From Branchiostoma floridae (taxonomy: Eukaryota; Chordata; Leptocardii; Amphioxiformes; Branchiostomatidae): a DNA stretch of 64,000 nucleotides. Location: assembly GCF_000003815.2 (NCBI RefSeq), contig NC_049992.1, positions 12,410,041 through 12,474,040 of the forward strand, read 5' to 3'. The position numbers were made by a program, and so were the translations under genes. Below, piece by piece: positions 48,101 through 58,359 of the stretch. Each line of letters starts with the position of its first letter. Within the stretch, counting starts at the first letter, position 1. The notes beneath the pieces are model-generated. The model was not told the origin of the DNA. It made no database searches and saw only the letters and a list, made by a program, of their open reading frames with translations.

Positions 48101-50071
48101 GGTTTCCTCCCTTTACCTGCTTGGACCTAGACTTGGTGCAACAGTGTCATTTCTAACTGATGTTTCGCTACATACATTCAAGGACGTTACATCAGAGTGA
48201 TGTAACGTCCTTGATACATTGCAGACTGTTTTATATACTTTCATTGTTGCACATTCGGTAGGGTCATGACCACCTAATCATCAAGGGAGCACACCCGAAA
48301 GGAAAGAAAACCCTGTTCCTGTTAGGGCACCAGTTTGATAATGTGGCTGTAGCATCATGCTATGATTTTTGCTGACATCACCTACAGACCAACATGTCAA
48401 CTAACAAAATTAGCCCCCAGAAAAGTAAATAATTTGTCAGACTAGCATGATGTACTTCATTCCCAACTATTCGGCTTATGCTTGTGTGACGCACAAATTA
48501 ACCACTGACATATCGCTTCTGCAATATGACTGTTTCAGGAATCCATTCCGAAAAACGGTCATGTCCATATTAGGATTCAACAATTCGAAACCAACCACTC
48601 TTCCCCAAAGCCTGTGCCGAAGCCACGCCTACACAAACCGACCAATCAGGGGGTGGCAGCATGTCAGGTGATGCCGTCAGCTCCACCAGTGGATGCTTGT
48701 ATGAACATGGCAACCAATCAGAAGGCAATGATGAATACCCATGGATTGATGAACAACCAAGACTATCGTGGAGCAGCATGGTACAAGGGAAACGTTCCAA
48801 GGTACCACAAATGATTAGTTTGAGTATCAGACTTGGTTAACAATGGGGCCCTGGTTAACTATCCCGGATCCCCAGTAAACAACCAAGCTGATATTCAGGG
48901 TAACAAGTAATCTCAAGAAATTAGCAAAATATAATATCGTTCAACTTATATGTCTAATCAGTTATCATGATTATCTTGTACATATATAATAGTTGATATT
49001 AGTCCCTGTAAATGTAGTAAGATACCATCATTGTGCTTTATTGCTATGACATAGATATACAATAAATTAAAGGTCCTTCTTGCATTCATTATTTTAGAAT
49101 TATATATAACTTAAAAATGTTTGTCTGATGTCTTCTTCTCCTCTTTATTATACCAATGAATTCTGTTGTTTCATACAATGTAAAGTTCTTCATTCTAAAG
49201 ATAATTTAGTTTTAAAAGCTATCCTTAGATTTAAAAGGAATACAGTTGGCTTGATCCAAGTTTACAATGATACTATGTAATAATAGGTAGTAAGATAACT
49301 TCTGCAGTTGTTGTTTTTTAGGGAAATGGCCATGGCTGAGCTGGAGAGACAATGTGCAGGTGCCTTCATGGTCCGAGAGAGCGGCAGTAACCCCGGATGT
49401 TACGCCTTGTCGCTGAGAACAATGGCTGGGATCAGCAACTACCTGATCGGTAAAACCGACAAAGGATACACCATCATGGTACGTATTGCAGTGTGTTGAT
49501 GATCCAATGTATTCTGTGGCACAAAGTTAAAGCAACTTCTTGCTACAATCAGTACATTTTGTGTATTCTTCTCTTCATTCCTCTGTGTCCTTTTCCCTGC
49601 AAGCTGCTGTAGTTCTCTGAGCTATGTGCGTTATCTCTTTATAAAACAGCAACCAGTATTTGGAATACTGCATGATAACTGAGCGATGCACGTGCACTAT
49701 GTACAAACTAGATGGCTAAGATTACTTTACTACTGTGACAGTCACAATGCTGCATCTTTTACTTTTACAAGAATAACGCTCCTGGTGACCTTTTGGCGCA
49801 GCACGACACAATGTTTATCATTGTTTATAACTATTTAGAAAACGACACAATATTGTAGTGCAGAATTGTAAGTCCTTTTACACAGCACATTTTGTAAGGC
49901 GATGCTTTTATCCAATGTTCATCACCAATGTCCTCTGTCTGACTGTTGCAGGGGTTTGGAAAGTCGTTCCCTGACCTGCACACGTTGATCATCCACTATT
50001 CCGTGTACGCCGAGATGCTGCCATGCAGACTTAGGATGACCGGAAACTACGACAATCCTGTGCCTTACTAG
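39126..50071 (+). CDS. PTB-SH2 adaptor protein resembling SH2D5, nine exons
   Basis: Exons: 39126-39359, 40485-40565, 45932-46003, 46252-46398, 47065-47262, 47597-47689, 48539-48801, 49322-49478, 49952-50071. All are GT-AG and in phase, giving 454 residues; human SH2D5 is about 420. A PTB domain spans residues 79-205 (YIGSFSV start; RQFAFVARNP at about 150-159, a stretch closely shared with SH2D5). A basic/proline-rich linker follows (RRAPSPPR, PKPVPKPR). The SH2 domain is at 356-442 with WYKG, FMVRES (R381 is the phosphotyrosine-binding arginine), ALSLR and LIIHY. The C-terminus is NYDNPVPY. ATG 39126 is the first ATG in the exon-1 frame; a second one at 39309 is possible. An extra small exon in the long introns cannot be excluded. 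Role inferred: scaffold linking tyrosine-phosphorylated or NPxY-type ligands. Intron 2 holds an antisense LINE. Confidence 0.85.
41451..41482 (+). repeat. CCAA/TCAA microsatellite
   Basis: About four CCAA units followed by three TCAA units in intron 2 of the SH2D5-like gene. Confidence 0.8.
42064..44076 (-). CDS. LINE reverse transcriptase (RTE type), second part of the polyprotein
   Basis: About 670 codons are open, without an ATG at the left edge of the frame, because this is the continuation of the endonuclease frame after a frameshift near 44115. RT motifs: KNGKAPGADNVPAE, LPKKGN, GFRSGRSTTEQI, VFVDYKKAFDRV (motif A aspartate), GVRQGCLLSPTLF, and RFADDIDGLAGG (FADD catalytic pair). A C-terminal block with KRKLRWYGHVTR and GRQRKKWDDNIKEW is typical of the family. 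The frame is otherwise intact to its stop at 42064, which lies inside the element's terminal tandem repeat. Confidence 0.88.
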   Translation of the reverse strand: MTNAFNKAMVDTAKKTIGPLRRKNKSWMKDDILAMCDTRRELKKVRHTARSAEYREINKKIRKDIKKAKEEWIEQQCAEIEGNLRANNSRQAFQIVKNLTQKKQSGSSTTIQSREGKSLAEKQEITARWTEYCKELYNHQSSGDPEVLLTNEPTKDDNFPILKQEVEAAVKSLKNGKAPGADNVPAELIKNGGETTIDLLTKMCNKIWETGNWPTPWTQSLIITLPKKGNLQLCQNYRTISLISHASKVMLKVILSRLKPQAEEVIAEEQAGFRSGRSTTEQIFNLRILDEKYRQHQQSLYHVFVDYKKAFDRVWHDALWATMKRYNMGPKLTNCIQQLYDKSSSAVLVQGTVGEWFRTTVGVRQGCLLSPTLFNIYLEQIMTDALDNHQGTVSIGGRNITNLRFADDIDGLAGGETELANLVSALDTTSRRYGMEISAEKTKLMTNSIKPITTKIVVNQEELQTVDQFKYLGSIISKEGSKAEVTSRAAQTSAAMARLRPIWRDRNISLKSKVRLLRALVISIFLYACESWTLTAELQRRILAVEMRCYRILLNLTYRDHITNTEVRNTIRQAMGTDHLEDLLSIVIKRKLRWYGHVTRSKGLSKVILQGTVKGKRRRGRQRKKWDDNIKEWTGMTLAETQALAHDRVRWREVCSAAKCPHDHPRSRDR
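44123..45109 (-). CDS. LINE endonuclease domain (APE type), first part of the RTE polyprotein
   Basis: 328 codons from ATG 45109. Apurinic/apyrimidinic-endonuclease landmarks appear in order: ATWNVRTL near residue 50, LSEVRW, VYAPTSDYDEEQ, VQGDWNAKVG, LDYILV and the terminal GSDHDLVI that carries the catalytic Asp-His. It nicks the target DNA for target-primed reverse transcription. The frame ends at TAG just past the endonuclease; the RT frame resumes within a few bases in another phase, so one small frameshift separates the two halves. In intact RTE elements they form one protein. Confidence 0.85.
   Translation of the reverse strand: MSTQPNSTPVRSAPGSTRTAPTAAHQDGGVKCTTDEGMQNRIRGRDNIAIATWNVRTLAQVGKLKELTYELSHYTWQLVGLSEVRWKNFGEFQTEEGHVLYYSGEQARHANGVGFLVNSSIKGSVMGCRTISSRLISIRLRASPFNITVIQVYAPTSDYDEEQIEEFYTKLQDTIREVNKKDILIVQGDWNAKVGVDAQKDWGEHCGPSCNGTTNDRGRRLLEFASENNLVLANTLGKHKPSRCWTWHAPNGSKHQLDYILVQNRFRTSINRAKTRTFPGADVGSDHDLVIMNFQIRLKRSRKPQYTRLKFDLEKLKDPAVCKTFQAT
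45926..45931 (+). other. NAGNAG tandem splice acceptor of the SH2D5-like gene
   Basis: Exon 3 is preceded by CCAGCAG followed by GTGGAG. Using the first AG (ending 45928) adds one CAG codon (Gln) at the exon 2/3 junction inside the PTB domain; using the second (ending 45931) does not. Both keep the frame. Confidence 0.6.
46030..46148 (+). repeat. Degenerate ~22-bp minisatellite (TTCCCAAAACGTG type)
   Basis: About five imperfect units built on ATTCCCAAACGTG / ATCCCAAAACGTG in intron 3 of the SH2D5-like gene. No coding content. Confidence 0.6.
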
Positions 50072-50671
50072 ACACTATCCCTCTGCAAATTACCATGGTT
50101 ATAGTAAATTTAGCCCCACATTAACAACAAATGTCAACCCTCTGGACATCCAACCTTCCTCAGAACAGTTAACCTACAAGTTTACTGTCGTGACGTATGT
50201 GGATATGGGACTCAAGTAATGGGTCAATAGTGTCTTGAAGTTTGTGACGACCTCTGTTAGTGACGACTTCCTTAAGAACAAGTATATATTAAGTGTTTAT
50301 ATGGATCTAATGCCTCAAATAGGATATATGTACCGGATGATTTATAAACCCGTAAATGTCAGGTGCTTTATTACTTTTGCCAACATGAGGAGCTGTGGGA
50401 GAAAGAGTACTGTAGTTTATCAATAATTTGTAACTTTTAAATCAATGAAATGCTAGGATAGACATATCCTGACTAAAACCGTGCTTCTAGTGGCCGACCT
50501 TACAGTTGCCCCTACCTAGGGGAGGGGGTCATTAACCCCAGCCAGTGAGAGATTGTGTAAACCCGGCTAGGGTAGATACCATCATTACATTCTTACACTT
50601 ACACATACATTGAGATTTACATCATTCTTATGTAACTTTGAAGATTGTATCTAGAGAATGAAGTAATCAGA

Positions 50672-50677
50672 ATAAAA
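50672..50677 (+). terminator. Candidate poly(A) signal of the SH2D5-like gene
   Basis: AATAAA about 600 bases after the stop codon; the first perfect + strand hexamer I found downstream. Confidence 0.45.
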
Positions 50678-51501
50678 ATCCTATAAACTTCAAGAAAGAA
50701 ACAAGGATTACACTTGTAGATTTGAAAGAAACTTTCATTTTGTAGAAAATATCTCAAAGGTTTCAAAATATTGTTGTAAAGAATAGTTCATTGAAAACAT
50801 TAGTACATGTATATTGTAATTCTATAAAGTTAGCATTACGTTATAAGAAAACTAGTAAGAGTGGTAAAGCAAAATACATGAAATATTATTAATATAATGT
50901 GCCTCACATGCATAGGCAAAAAAATTGTAATAAGAAGATGAACAAGTTAGACAATTGATGGTTGTACAAAAAGTTAAGCTTTACCTATCTCACACAGTAT
51001 CAACATAGTTCCATATCTGCAAATGTCACAAACCAGAATTACTGAAATTCATTAGTTTAAATAGTGTGAAGAGAATGTAGTTTTGTTTGGCTATAGGCCC
51101 AATTTCATACAATTATACCTCAACTGTAAGTTATACAAAGAATTGCATTGTGACTTTTACTTTTGAAATACTAAGGCACTTTGCTTTGCTGATCTAATAC
51201 ATGCAATATATTACATGCAGTGCAATGTAATTTCTTCACACTGGCTAAAATAAACTTAGCACAAAAAGTTTCGAAACTTGATTTCAGTTGGATATACATC
51301 TCATACAGTACATGAATTCTTCATCAACCTCTGTATCTTATATCATGTATCACATCATCATTATAAAGCTTATTTAGCACAGTTAGAAAGCTTATCTACT
51401 GGTAGCACCTTTACAACATTTCATTATGATATCCTGTTTGTCCTGACCCTAATTCCTGTATTTCAGACATTATAAACCGTTACTTGAGAAAAGACACACA
51501 A
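50678..51501. other. Intergenic region between two converging genes
   Basis: AT-rich, with no reading frame of note. It separates the 3' ends of the SH2D5-like (+) and zinc-finger (-) genes and probably includes the zinc-finger gene's 3' UTR. Confidence 0.6.
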
Positions 51502-53910
51502 CTATGAGGTAGAGAGAACTGGCTTTTCTACTTTATGGACGCTTTTCATATGAGAAACAATATTACATTTGTATTTTGCCCTGTGTGTGCACATTGGACA
51601 AGCGAAGGGTTTCTCGTTACTGTGCTGTCCAATCATGTGGGACGTTATCCAAGTGCTTCTTGCCGCCCTGTAGTCGCAGAGCTTGCACTTGAAGGGCTTG
51701 GCCCCGGTGTGTGTTTGCACGTGCTGACGCATGCTATCCCTGTAAGCAGTCCTGAAGTCACACAGCCTGCACACAAACGGTTTTGCACCGGTGTGCTTCC
51801 GCATGTGGGCAGTGAGGTGAATCCTGTGTTCAGTTATGTAGTCACACTGTGTGCAAGCATACGGTGACTTGTTGGGCGTGGTGTGGTTACTGCGCATGTG
51901 GGCAGCTAGGCCACGCTTGTGAGCAGCCCGGTAACCACACAGCGTGCACTTGTGCGGTTTCTCGCCGGTGTGATGCACCTGAATGTGTTTGTGCAGATCT
52001 CTCTTCACGACTGCGCTGTAATCACACTGCTTACACTTGAACGGTTTATCTCCGGAGTGTAGTTTCTGATGATTTGTAAAGTTCCAACTGTGGAATGTCC
52101 TAAACCCACAATATTCACACATAAAGGGCTTTTCTCCGGAGTGGTGGCGCAAAATATGTTTCTCCAAGACATTTTTGTATGCTGCCGAGTAACCACACTT
52201 GTCACACTTGTATCGCTTCTCACTAGAGTGTGTATCTTTATGTGTTTTGAGGTGAGACCTTGTATCAAACCTTTTTCCACACTTACGACAAATAAATGGT
52301 CTCTTCTTTTTGTGTTTTTTCTTATGTTCATTTAAGGCAGCCTTATAAGGAGTAGTGAAGTTACACTGTTTACGTTTACACTTATATTGTTTTGGATTTG
52401 TTTCAGTGTGCTTTTCTTTAGGCACAGCATCCTTTTTCCGTGTCTCCGTCTCTAAAGGATTCTTCTCCCTTTGCTTGTAGTATATGTTAGAATATCTATG
52501 GTCAATAGGATGCTCATAGTACATGTGCTGTCTAAGATCAGATAGGCTTGCTGAAGCGAAGTCACAATCCTTGCACTTGTGCTTCTTCTCAGCATTTTTT
52601 TTGCGAACATGCCAGTAATACCAGTGACCTTTCAGCTTGCTCCTGGTGTCCGTTACATAATCACACTCCTCACATTTAAAAGTCTCCTTAGGCTCATCTT
52701 GGTTCGTTTGACCCTCATCAGAATACTCGTCCTCGGATGTTTCATCTACCTCTGGGATATTGTCAGGAACATCTTTGTAAAGTTGACTCGGGTCAGAGTG
52801 CTTAAATTCGTACATTTTAGCTACTTCTACGATTTCAGAAGTAACATCATCGTCCTTTTGACCCTCATCAGATTGCTCAGACTCATACATTTCAACTACC
52901 TCTGCGACCTTGTAAGGAACATCTTTGTCCAGTTGACTCTCGTCAGACTGCTTACATTTGTACATTTCACTCTTATTTTCAGCTACCTCTGTGCTCTTGT
53001 CAGGAACATCTGTGTTTGTTTGACCCTCATCAGAATGCTCGTACTCGTTTGTTTCAGCTACCTCTGGGACATTGTCAGGAACTTCTTTGTCCATTTGACG
53101 CTCATCATTGGAATGATCGTACTCGTATGTTTCAGCTTCTGGGATCTTGTTGGGAACGTCTTTATTCAGTTGAAAATTACCAGTCTGATTACATTTATAT
53201 GTTTCCGCTACCTCTGAAATCTTGTCAGGCACATCTCTGTCCATTTGACCCTCATCGGAATGCTCATACTCGTATCTTTCAGCTAACTCTGGGATCTTGT
53301 CGGGAACATCTTTATTCAGTTGACTATTACCAGACTGATAATATTTGTGTCTTTCAGCTACCTCTGTGTCCTTGAAAGGAAAATCTTCATACATTTCACC
53401 CTCATCAGATTGCTCATACTCGGATGTTTCAGACAACTCTGAGTCTGAGAGTGAATCTACCAGCTCGTCACTACTTAATGAGTCTGAGTCTGTTGTTATA
53501 GGGCTCGGGGGGCGTTCCTCAGAATTATGGACGATGAGAATTTCCAACATACCCTTTCTTGATGTGCTAGCATAAACATGTTCTTCATGGCTTGCATATA
53601 TCACAATGGTTTCTGTGGAAGCTTCTGTTTCTTTCAGACTGCAATGTTGGTCCTTCCCAACAGACACTGTGTTTTTTGCCACATCCCAATTTATATCTGT
53701 TTTGCCTTGGTTCAATGAGCTCCATTGCTGCCTTTTTTCCGAGATCACCGAAGTCAGCTGGTTCCCTGGTCCAAGTGGTTGTGCTGTTTCAGCCAGCATG
53801 TGTTCCTCTGTGTTGTTAGAGTTGCTTTCTACACTGGCTATGTCCTCCCAGTGACTGTCAGAACTGACCAGTATAGAGCTCACTCTCTTGCAGTACATGT
53901 GCTCTTCCAT
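51502..53910 (-). CDS. C2H2 zinc-finger protein with 12 fingers and an acidic repeat domain
   Basis: 802 codons in one exon, probably a nuclear DNA-binding regulator. ATG 53910 lies five bases behind an acceptor-like TGTATTTCAG, so at least one non-coding 5' exon is expected. Residues ~140-180 are Ser/Asp/Glu-rich (SLSSDELVDSLSDSELSE). Residues ~165-405 are ten acidic units of about 25 residues (pattern Y-x-H/Q-S-x-E/G-x-Q-x-x-x-DVPDKI-x-EVAE). Twelve C2H2 fingers follow from about residue 411 to near the C-terminus. Fingers 1-3 are spaced apart and the rest are near tandem with HTGEKP-like linkers. Many fingers have C-x-x-C-D/G-Y/F at the start, as in ZFX-, REST- or ZNF64-like proteins, but I cannot assign an ortholog and there is no KRAB, SCAN or BTB domain. 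All Cys/His ligands appear present; finger 3 has an extra residue between its cysteines (CKRKQC). Confidence 0.92.
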   Translation of the reverse strand: MEEHMYCKRVSSILVSSDSHWEDIASVESNSNNTEEHMLAETAQPLGPGNQLTSVISEKRQQWSSLNQGKTDINWDVAKNTVSVGKDQHCSLKETEASTETIVIYASHEEHVYASTSRKGMLEILIVHNSEERPPSPITTDSDSLSSDELVDSLSDSELSETSEYEQSDEGEMYEDFPFKDTEVAERHKYYQSGNSQLNKDVPDKIPELAERYEYEHSDEGQMDRDVPDKISEVAETYKCNQTGNFQLNKDVPNKIPEAETYEYDHSNDERQMDKEVPDNVPEVAETNEYEHSDEGQTNTDVPDKSTEVAENKSEMYKCKQSDESQLDKDVPYKVAEVVEMYESEQSDEGQKDDDVTSEIVEVAKMYEFKHSDPSQLYKDVPDNIPEVDETSEDEYSDEGQTNQDEPKETFKCEECDYVTDTRSKLKGHWYYWHVRKKNAEKKHKCKDCDFASASLSDLRQHMYYEHPIDHRYSNIYYKQREKNPLETETRKKDAVPKEKHTETNPKQYKCKRKQCNFTTPYKAALNEHKKKHKKKRPFICRKCGKRFDTRSHLKTHKDTHSSEKRYKCDKCGYSAAYKNVLEKHILRHHSGEKPFMCEYCGFRTFHSWNFTNHQKLHSGDKPFKCKQCDYSAVVKRDLHKHIQVHHTGEKPHKCTLCGYRAAHKRGLAAHMRSNHTTPNKSPYACTQCDYITEHRIHLTAHMRKHTGAKPFVCRLCDFRTAYRDSMRQHVQTHTGAKPFKCKLCDYRAARSTWITSHMIGQHSNEKPFACPMCTHRAKYKCNIVSHMKSVHKVEKPVLSTS
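52685..53420 (-). repeat. Coding minisatellite: ten ~75-bp units in the zinc-finger gene
   Basis: The acidic units repeat about every 75 bp. Two subtypes largely alternate: a YEYEHSDEGQM type and a YKCNQSGNSQLNK type, both followed by DVPDKIPEVAE-like residues. The alternation suggests amplification by two-unit (~150-bp) steps. The array also keeps the opposite strand open, which is an artefact of periodicity. Confidence 0.8.
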
Positions 53911-56900
53911 GTTGTCTGAAATACAGATTAATCTTTTTATCTAGTGATCTCGGATAAAATGGGAAGGTCCCTTCATGATCAGTCTTAAAAGCTACAACTA
54001 GTAGTAGGCTGATTTCAAAAGGTGTACACATACACCAAGGAGAACAAACATAAATCATGCATGGGCAAATCTAATCAGTCTGTTGTTTGTGAGTGGAGTG
54101 TGGGCGGGGCACAGTTATTGGTGGGACACAGATACTGCAGGGGTTAACTCAGTTCATATGGCCCTGTGAGAATTTGGTCATATGCCACCAACTGTGCCCC
54201 ACTGTCAACGGACAGGGACGGACTAGCATGTCTGCACTCTCTGACTTGCCTCAGCTTATCTCTAAACGGTAAGCTAATGTGTTTTCACCAAAGTACTTTC
54301 ATGAGAAATTACCAAGACTTTGTTTGACATAAATACATAAATCACTTTTCTTGCCATCTTGAGAACTTAATCTATGTTGGCGTAAATTACCTAAGAGCAA
54401 ATTCTCACAGGAGTATGGCCGTGTACCCACGGCTAACAGGATCACTGTCATAAAAAAAATGTATTACTTACATCATGGTGTGTGTGTCTAAACTTTGTTG
54501 GAGAAAAAAAATAGAGTGAGAAGACTACCAAAACAAAGTTTTATCTCAGTGTCCCCCAGAGTTAGACCCTCTTGTCTGTAAACAATAACTTTTAGGCCTC
54601 TAGTAGGCACCCTAGGGGGTAGGGTAATGAGTTAATCACATTAAGGTGACTACAGGGGAGAACAATCAAGACCTTCCTCTTTGAAAACACTCAATTTTTT
54701 TCACTTCAGAATAGGATATAATCATGCACTTAGTTTAGCGAAATAATAGTAAATAGACCTATAAGCTAGAACATGGACAACAACATCAACAGTTCTTTAT
54801 CACAGTGCACGTGCAATACCGTTCTACCCGTGCACTGTGTACGGTCTAGTTCATGATCATGCATTCGGCTAGCCCTGAGGACACTATGATATAGTGTCCT
54901 GATTCACCCCGTTCACCGGATCCAACTTTTGTTCATACAGCCTTTATTCTTGCTAGTCGGGCCGGATTCTTCCTTTCCCTACCTTCCCAATTCCGTTACT
55001 TTCTTGTCCGGGCGAAAAACAACTCCAGAAGCCCAGAGCTAATACATGGCAGGGCCTGAAACAACACAGCTCTATTACAAAAGGTCGCCATCTTCTTCAG
55101 ATTGTTGTTGTTTTCTGTTGCGCCTGCCCCCAACGTGACCCTCAGCAGCTCATAATTTCGTGCACCACAGTTTCTTCATCTTGAGTCCAGAGTTTCAATG
55201 ATACTGAGGCTGAAGAAACCGTGGTGCACGAATGAGCTGCTGAGGGTCACGTCGGGGTCAGGCGTAACAGAAAACAACAACAATTTGAAGAAGATGGCGA
55301 CCCGGTGGTTTTTGTTAATAGAGCTTTGTTGTTTCAGGCCCTGCCGTGTATTACTATTAGCTCTGGGCTTCTGGAGTTGTTTTTTCGCCCGCACAAGAAG
55401 GTAAGGGAATTGGGAAGGTAGGGAAAGCAAGAATCCGGCCCGACTAGCAAGAATAAAGGCTGTATGAACAAAAGTTGGATCCGGTGAACGGGGTGAATCA
55501 GGACGCTATATGATCATAGCGTCCTCAGGGCTAGCATAATTTCGGATTCCGCCCCCCTCCCCCTTGCACAAAAATGACGAGTGCACACAGTTCAGGAAAC
55601 AATTACGATATTAATATGCATCAAACCTACTTACCTGGCTTTCCTAGAGTCACAATGCAAACATAGAAATCCTAAAGTAGAGAAATGGATCCACAATTGT
55701 CATAATATTGCATGCGGGTAACTAACATTGAAAAAGAGAAGTTGAAAAAAAGGACAGAAATGGCGGTCACATCGAGTCAAAGGTCAAAGGTTGTGGTGTC
55801 AATGTCTGAATTACCCCAATAGTAACAAGGTATCATGCTCAACGATGGTAACGTCACATATCGGTTCATGATTTTATCTAATATTATAAAAGAAGGAATG
55901 CCAAGCCCGTTTGATCGGAATTACTAGCAAATTGAACTGGATCTTTCTGCGTGCGTCGTTGTTTGCATGCAATGATCTTACAACGTTAACGTTACCAGTT
56001 CTGGAAGCTGTAAAGTCGGTAACGTTAAGTGACGTCATTACTTCGGATCTACATGCAATACTATGATATAGAAATACACTCGCATGTCTGTTTTCTGCTC
56101 TTTTATCCTTCTCATAGCTGACCACGTAATTGTAAAACGCCCATTTTCATATAACTTTGTAGTTGTTTATAGTAATGCGTGTTATTTGCAGTATATTGTA
56201 CCCGATGCATTCATTCACGGTGCAATAAACTTGACTTCTAACGTTACCTAAGATTTGCTGCACACATAAGAGTCAAATTATTTCAGTGAAAATCATTTCG
56301 CTCTCATCATCAGTTCCCGGTTTTTAACATAAATGCAATATTACTCTCGTGTCTTTCTTTCCTGATTTGCTAAATAGCGCGCCCTTGACACGCAGAAATA
56401 TGGCACCGATTGCCCGAATTGTCCCAGTGTCAGAGTTCTTTTCGTTGATCGAAAAGCATTTTTGAATACTGTGTTTTGAAAGGGGTTCGATGAAAAGGCT
56501 GGTCTGTCTACCTGGTCTGCCTACCTGGCCTGTCTACCTGGCCTGGCTATTACATTAATGACTAGCCTCATATAGCTGCGCCCTCTAGTAGAAAAGAGCA
56601 AATTTACTGACATTACTCTGGGATGGTATGAGAGCATGTACTTACTAAAAAAGCGTATTGTCCATATTGTCAAGACATATGCAAGCAACTTGAATAAACG
56701 TGTTCGAATTTCTTGAGGTCTGTAACAGATAAACATTAGGGACAGAAGGAGACGACTCTCTGGTTGGTGTTGCTGTAACGGCCATTACCTTTGACATATG
56801 ATGTAATTAGGTATTGACTGTCTAGACCATATGGGCGGAGCATGTTAGGTTTCCCTGATTGGCTTTGGTAGTGAGAGCGCCCAACCGGATTGGCTAGAGT

Positions 56901-57320
56901 AGTTAGACATCCCATTGTCATGCTAGTTGGCCTTAGAGATTGTACGAATATATTTGTCAGTCTGGAGCCCACAGGACTGAAGGTAAGGTCACTTTAGGGC
57001 TAGTTCCTCTGTTGGATTGTGTACGACCAACTCTCCCTGTATATATTTAGATCTCTGTATTGTTACCTTGTACCTAACTGTAAACTTGATGTAACCGTAT
57101 TGGAGCGCATTGTATTATATGTTACTTGAGTTTAGCATAGGTTGAATTAACACGGCTCACAAATAGAAATCGAACTGGTTTGGCTGAGTTCCTGATAAGC
57201 TAATATAAAACTTAGATACCAAACACCCCTAAACGTTTCATTGCGAAAAACGATACCCTACTGGCAGTTTTGCAAGACAAAAGAGGTCATAAGAGATCAT
57301 CATAAGAAATCATCATTGTC
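53911..57320. other. Non-coding region between the zinc-finger gene and the satellite array
   Basis: No supported gene. It should contain the zinc-finger gene's promoter and first exon. A pair of inverted blocks (CCTGTGAGAATTTG near 54163 and its complement near 54398) suggests another MITE-like element. A 13-bp repeat (CTACCTGGCCTGT type, four copies) lies at 56499-56550. The large palindrome at 54867-55536 is listed separately. Confidence 0.55.
54867..55536. mobile_element. Large imperfect palindrome / foldback element (~670 bp)
   Basis: The left arm 54867-55178 and right arm 55211-55536 are imperfect reverse complements over more than 300 bp, separated by a 32-base centre. Shared landmarks, mirrored, include GGCTAGCCCTGAGGAC at the outer ends, CGGATCCAACTTTTGTTCAT, CCTTCCCAATTCC, AGCCCAGAGCTAAT and GAGCTGCTGAGGGTCAC. 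Each outer end also contains its own small palindrome (GACACTAT-GAT-ATAGTGTC on the left, GACGCTAT-ATGATC-ATAGCGTC on the right). No transposase is present and no target duplication was found. It could be a foldback transposon or a locally duplicated and inverted segment. Confidence 0.75.
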
Positions 57321-57702
57321 AAATCGGGTGCTTACTTGCCGAGATATGACTTAAGCACTAACTGCTAGGGTTAGTGTTAGGGTTAGGGTAGTGCTTAGAG
57401 GCAATATTGCTAAGAGTGTATTCTAGGCGGTCAAACTTGGTATCATTACAAAGGTATGTTGGTACAGATTTGTAATCTGCAAACCGTTTTGAAATCGGGT
57501 GCTTACTTGCCGAGATATGACTTAAGCACTAACCGCTAGGGTTAGGGTTAGGGTTAGGGTAGTGCTTAGAGGCAACATTGCTAAGAGTGTATTCTAGGTA
57601 GTCAAACTTGGAATCATTACAAAGGTATGTTGGTACTGATTTGTAATCTGCAAATCATTTGAAATCGGGTGCTTACTTGCCGAGATATGACTTAAGCACT
57701 AA

Positions 57703-58359
57703 NNNNNNNNNNNNNNNNNNNNNNNNNNNNNNNNNNNNNNNNNNNNNNNNNNNNNNNNNNNNNNNNNNNNNNNNNNNNNNNNNNNNNNNNNNNNNNNNNN
57801 NNNNNNNNNNNNNNNNNNNNNNNNNNNNNNNNNNNNNNNNNNNNNNNNNNNNNNNNNNNNNNNNNNNNNNNNNNNNNNNNNNNNNNNNNNNNNNNNNNNN
57901 NNNNNNNNNNNNNNNNNNNNNNNNNNNNNNNNNNNNNNNNNNNNNNNNNNNNNNNNNNNNNNNNNNNNNNNNNNNNNNNNNNNNNNNNNNNNNNNNNNNN
58001 NNNNNNNNNNNNNNNNNNNNNNNNNNNNNNNNNNNNNNNNNNNNNNNNNNNNNNNNNNNNNNNNNNNNNNNNNNNNNNNNNNNNNNNNNNNNNNNNNNNN
58101 NNNNNNNNNNNNNNNNNNNNNNNNNNNNNNNNNNNNNNNNNNNNNNNNNNNNNNNNNNNNNNNNNNNNNNNNNNNNNNNNNNNNNNNNNNNNNNNNNNNN
58201 NNNNNNNNNNNNNNNNNNNNNNNNNNNNNNNNNNNNNNNNNNNNNNNNNNNNNNNNNNNNNNNNNNNNNNNNNNNNNNNNNNNNNNNNNNNNNNNNNNNN
58301 NNNNNNNNNNNNNNNNNNNNNNNNNNNNNNNNNNNNNNNNNNNNNNNNNNNNNNNNNNN
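57703..58359. other. Assembly gap (657 N)
   Basis: Ns interrupt the satellite. The phase of flanking monomers (57661 on the left, an inferred 58339 on the right) implies 678 bp between starts, which equals four monomers (three of 171 plus one of 165), so the gap length looks realistic. Confidence 0.95.

Noticed and set aside
52579-53217. 212-codon hydrophobic frame on the + strand
   Set aside because: Antisense to the acidic repeat of the zinc-finger gene; kept open by the 75-bp periodicity.
56736-57160. Possible solo LTR (TGTAACGG start, TATATATTTAGA TATA-like box)
   Set aside because: I could not find a matching CA end with a 5-bp target duplication, or any retroviral-type gene nearby.
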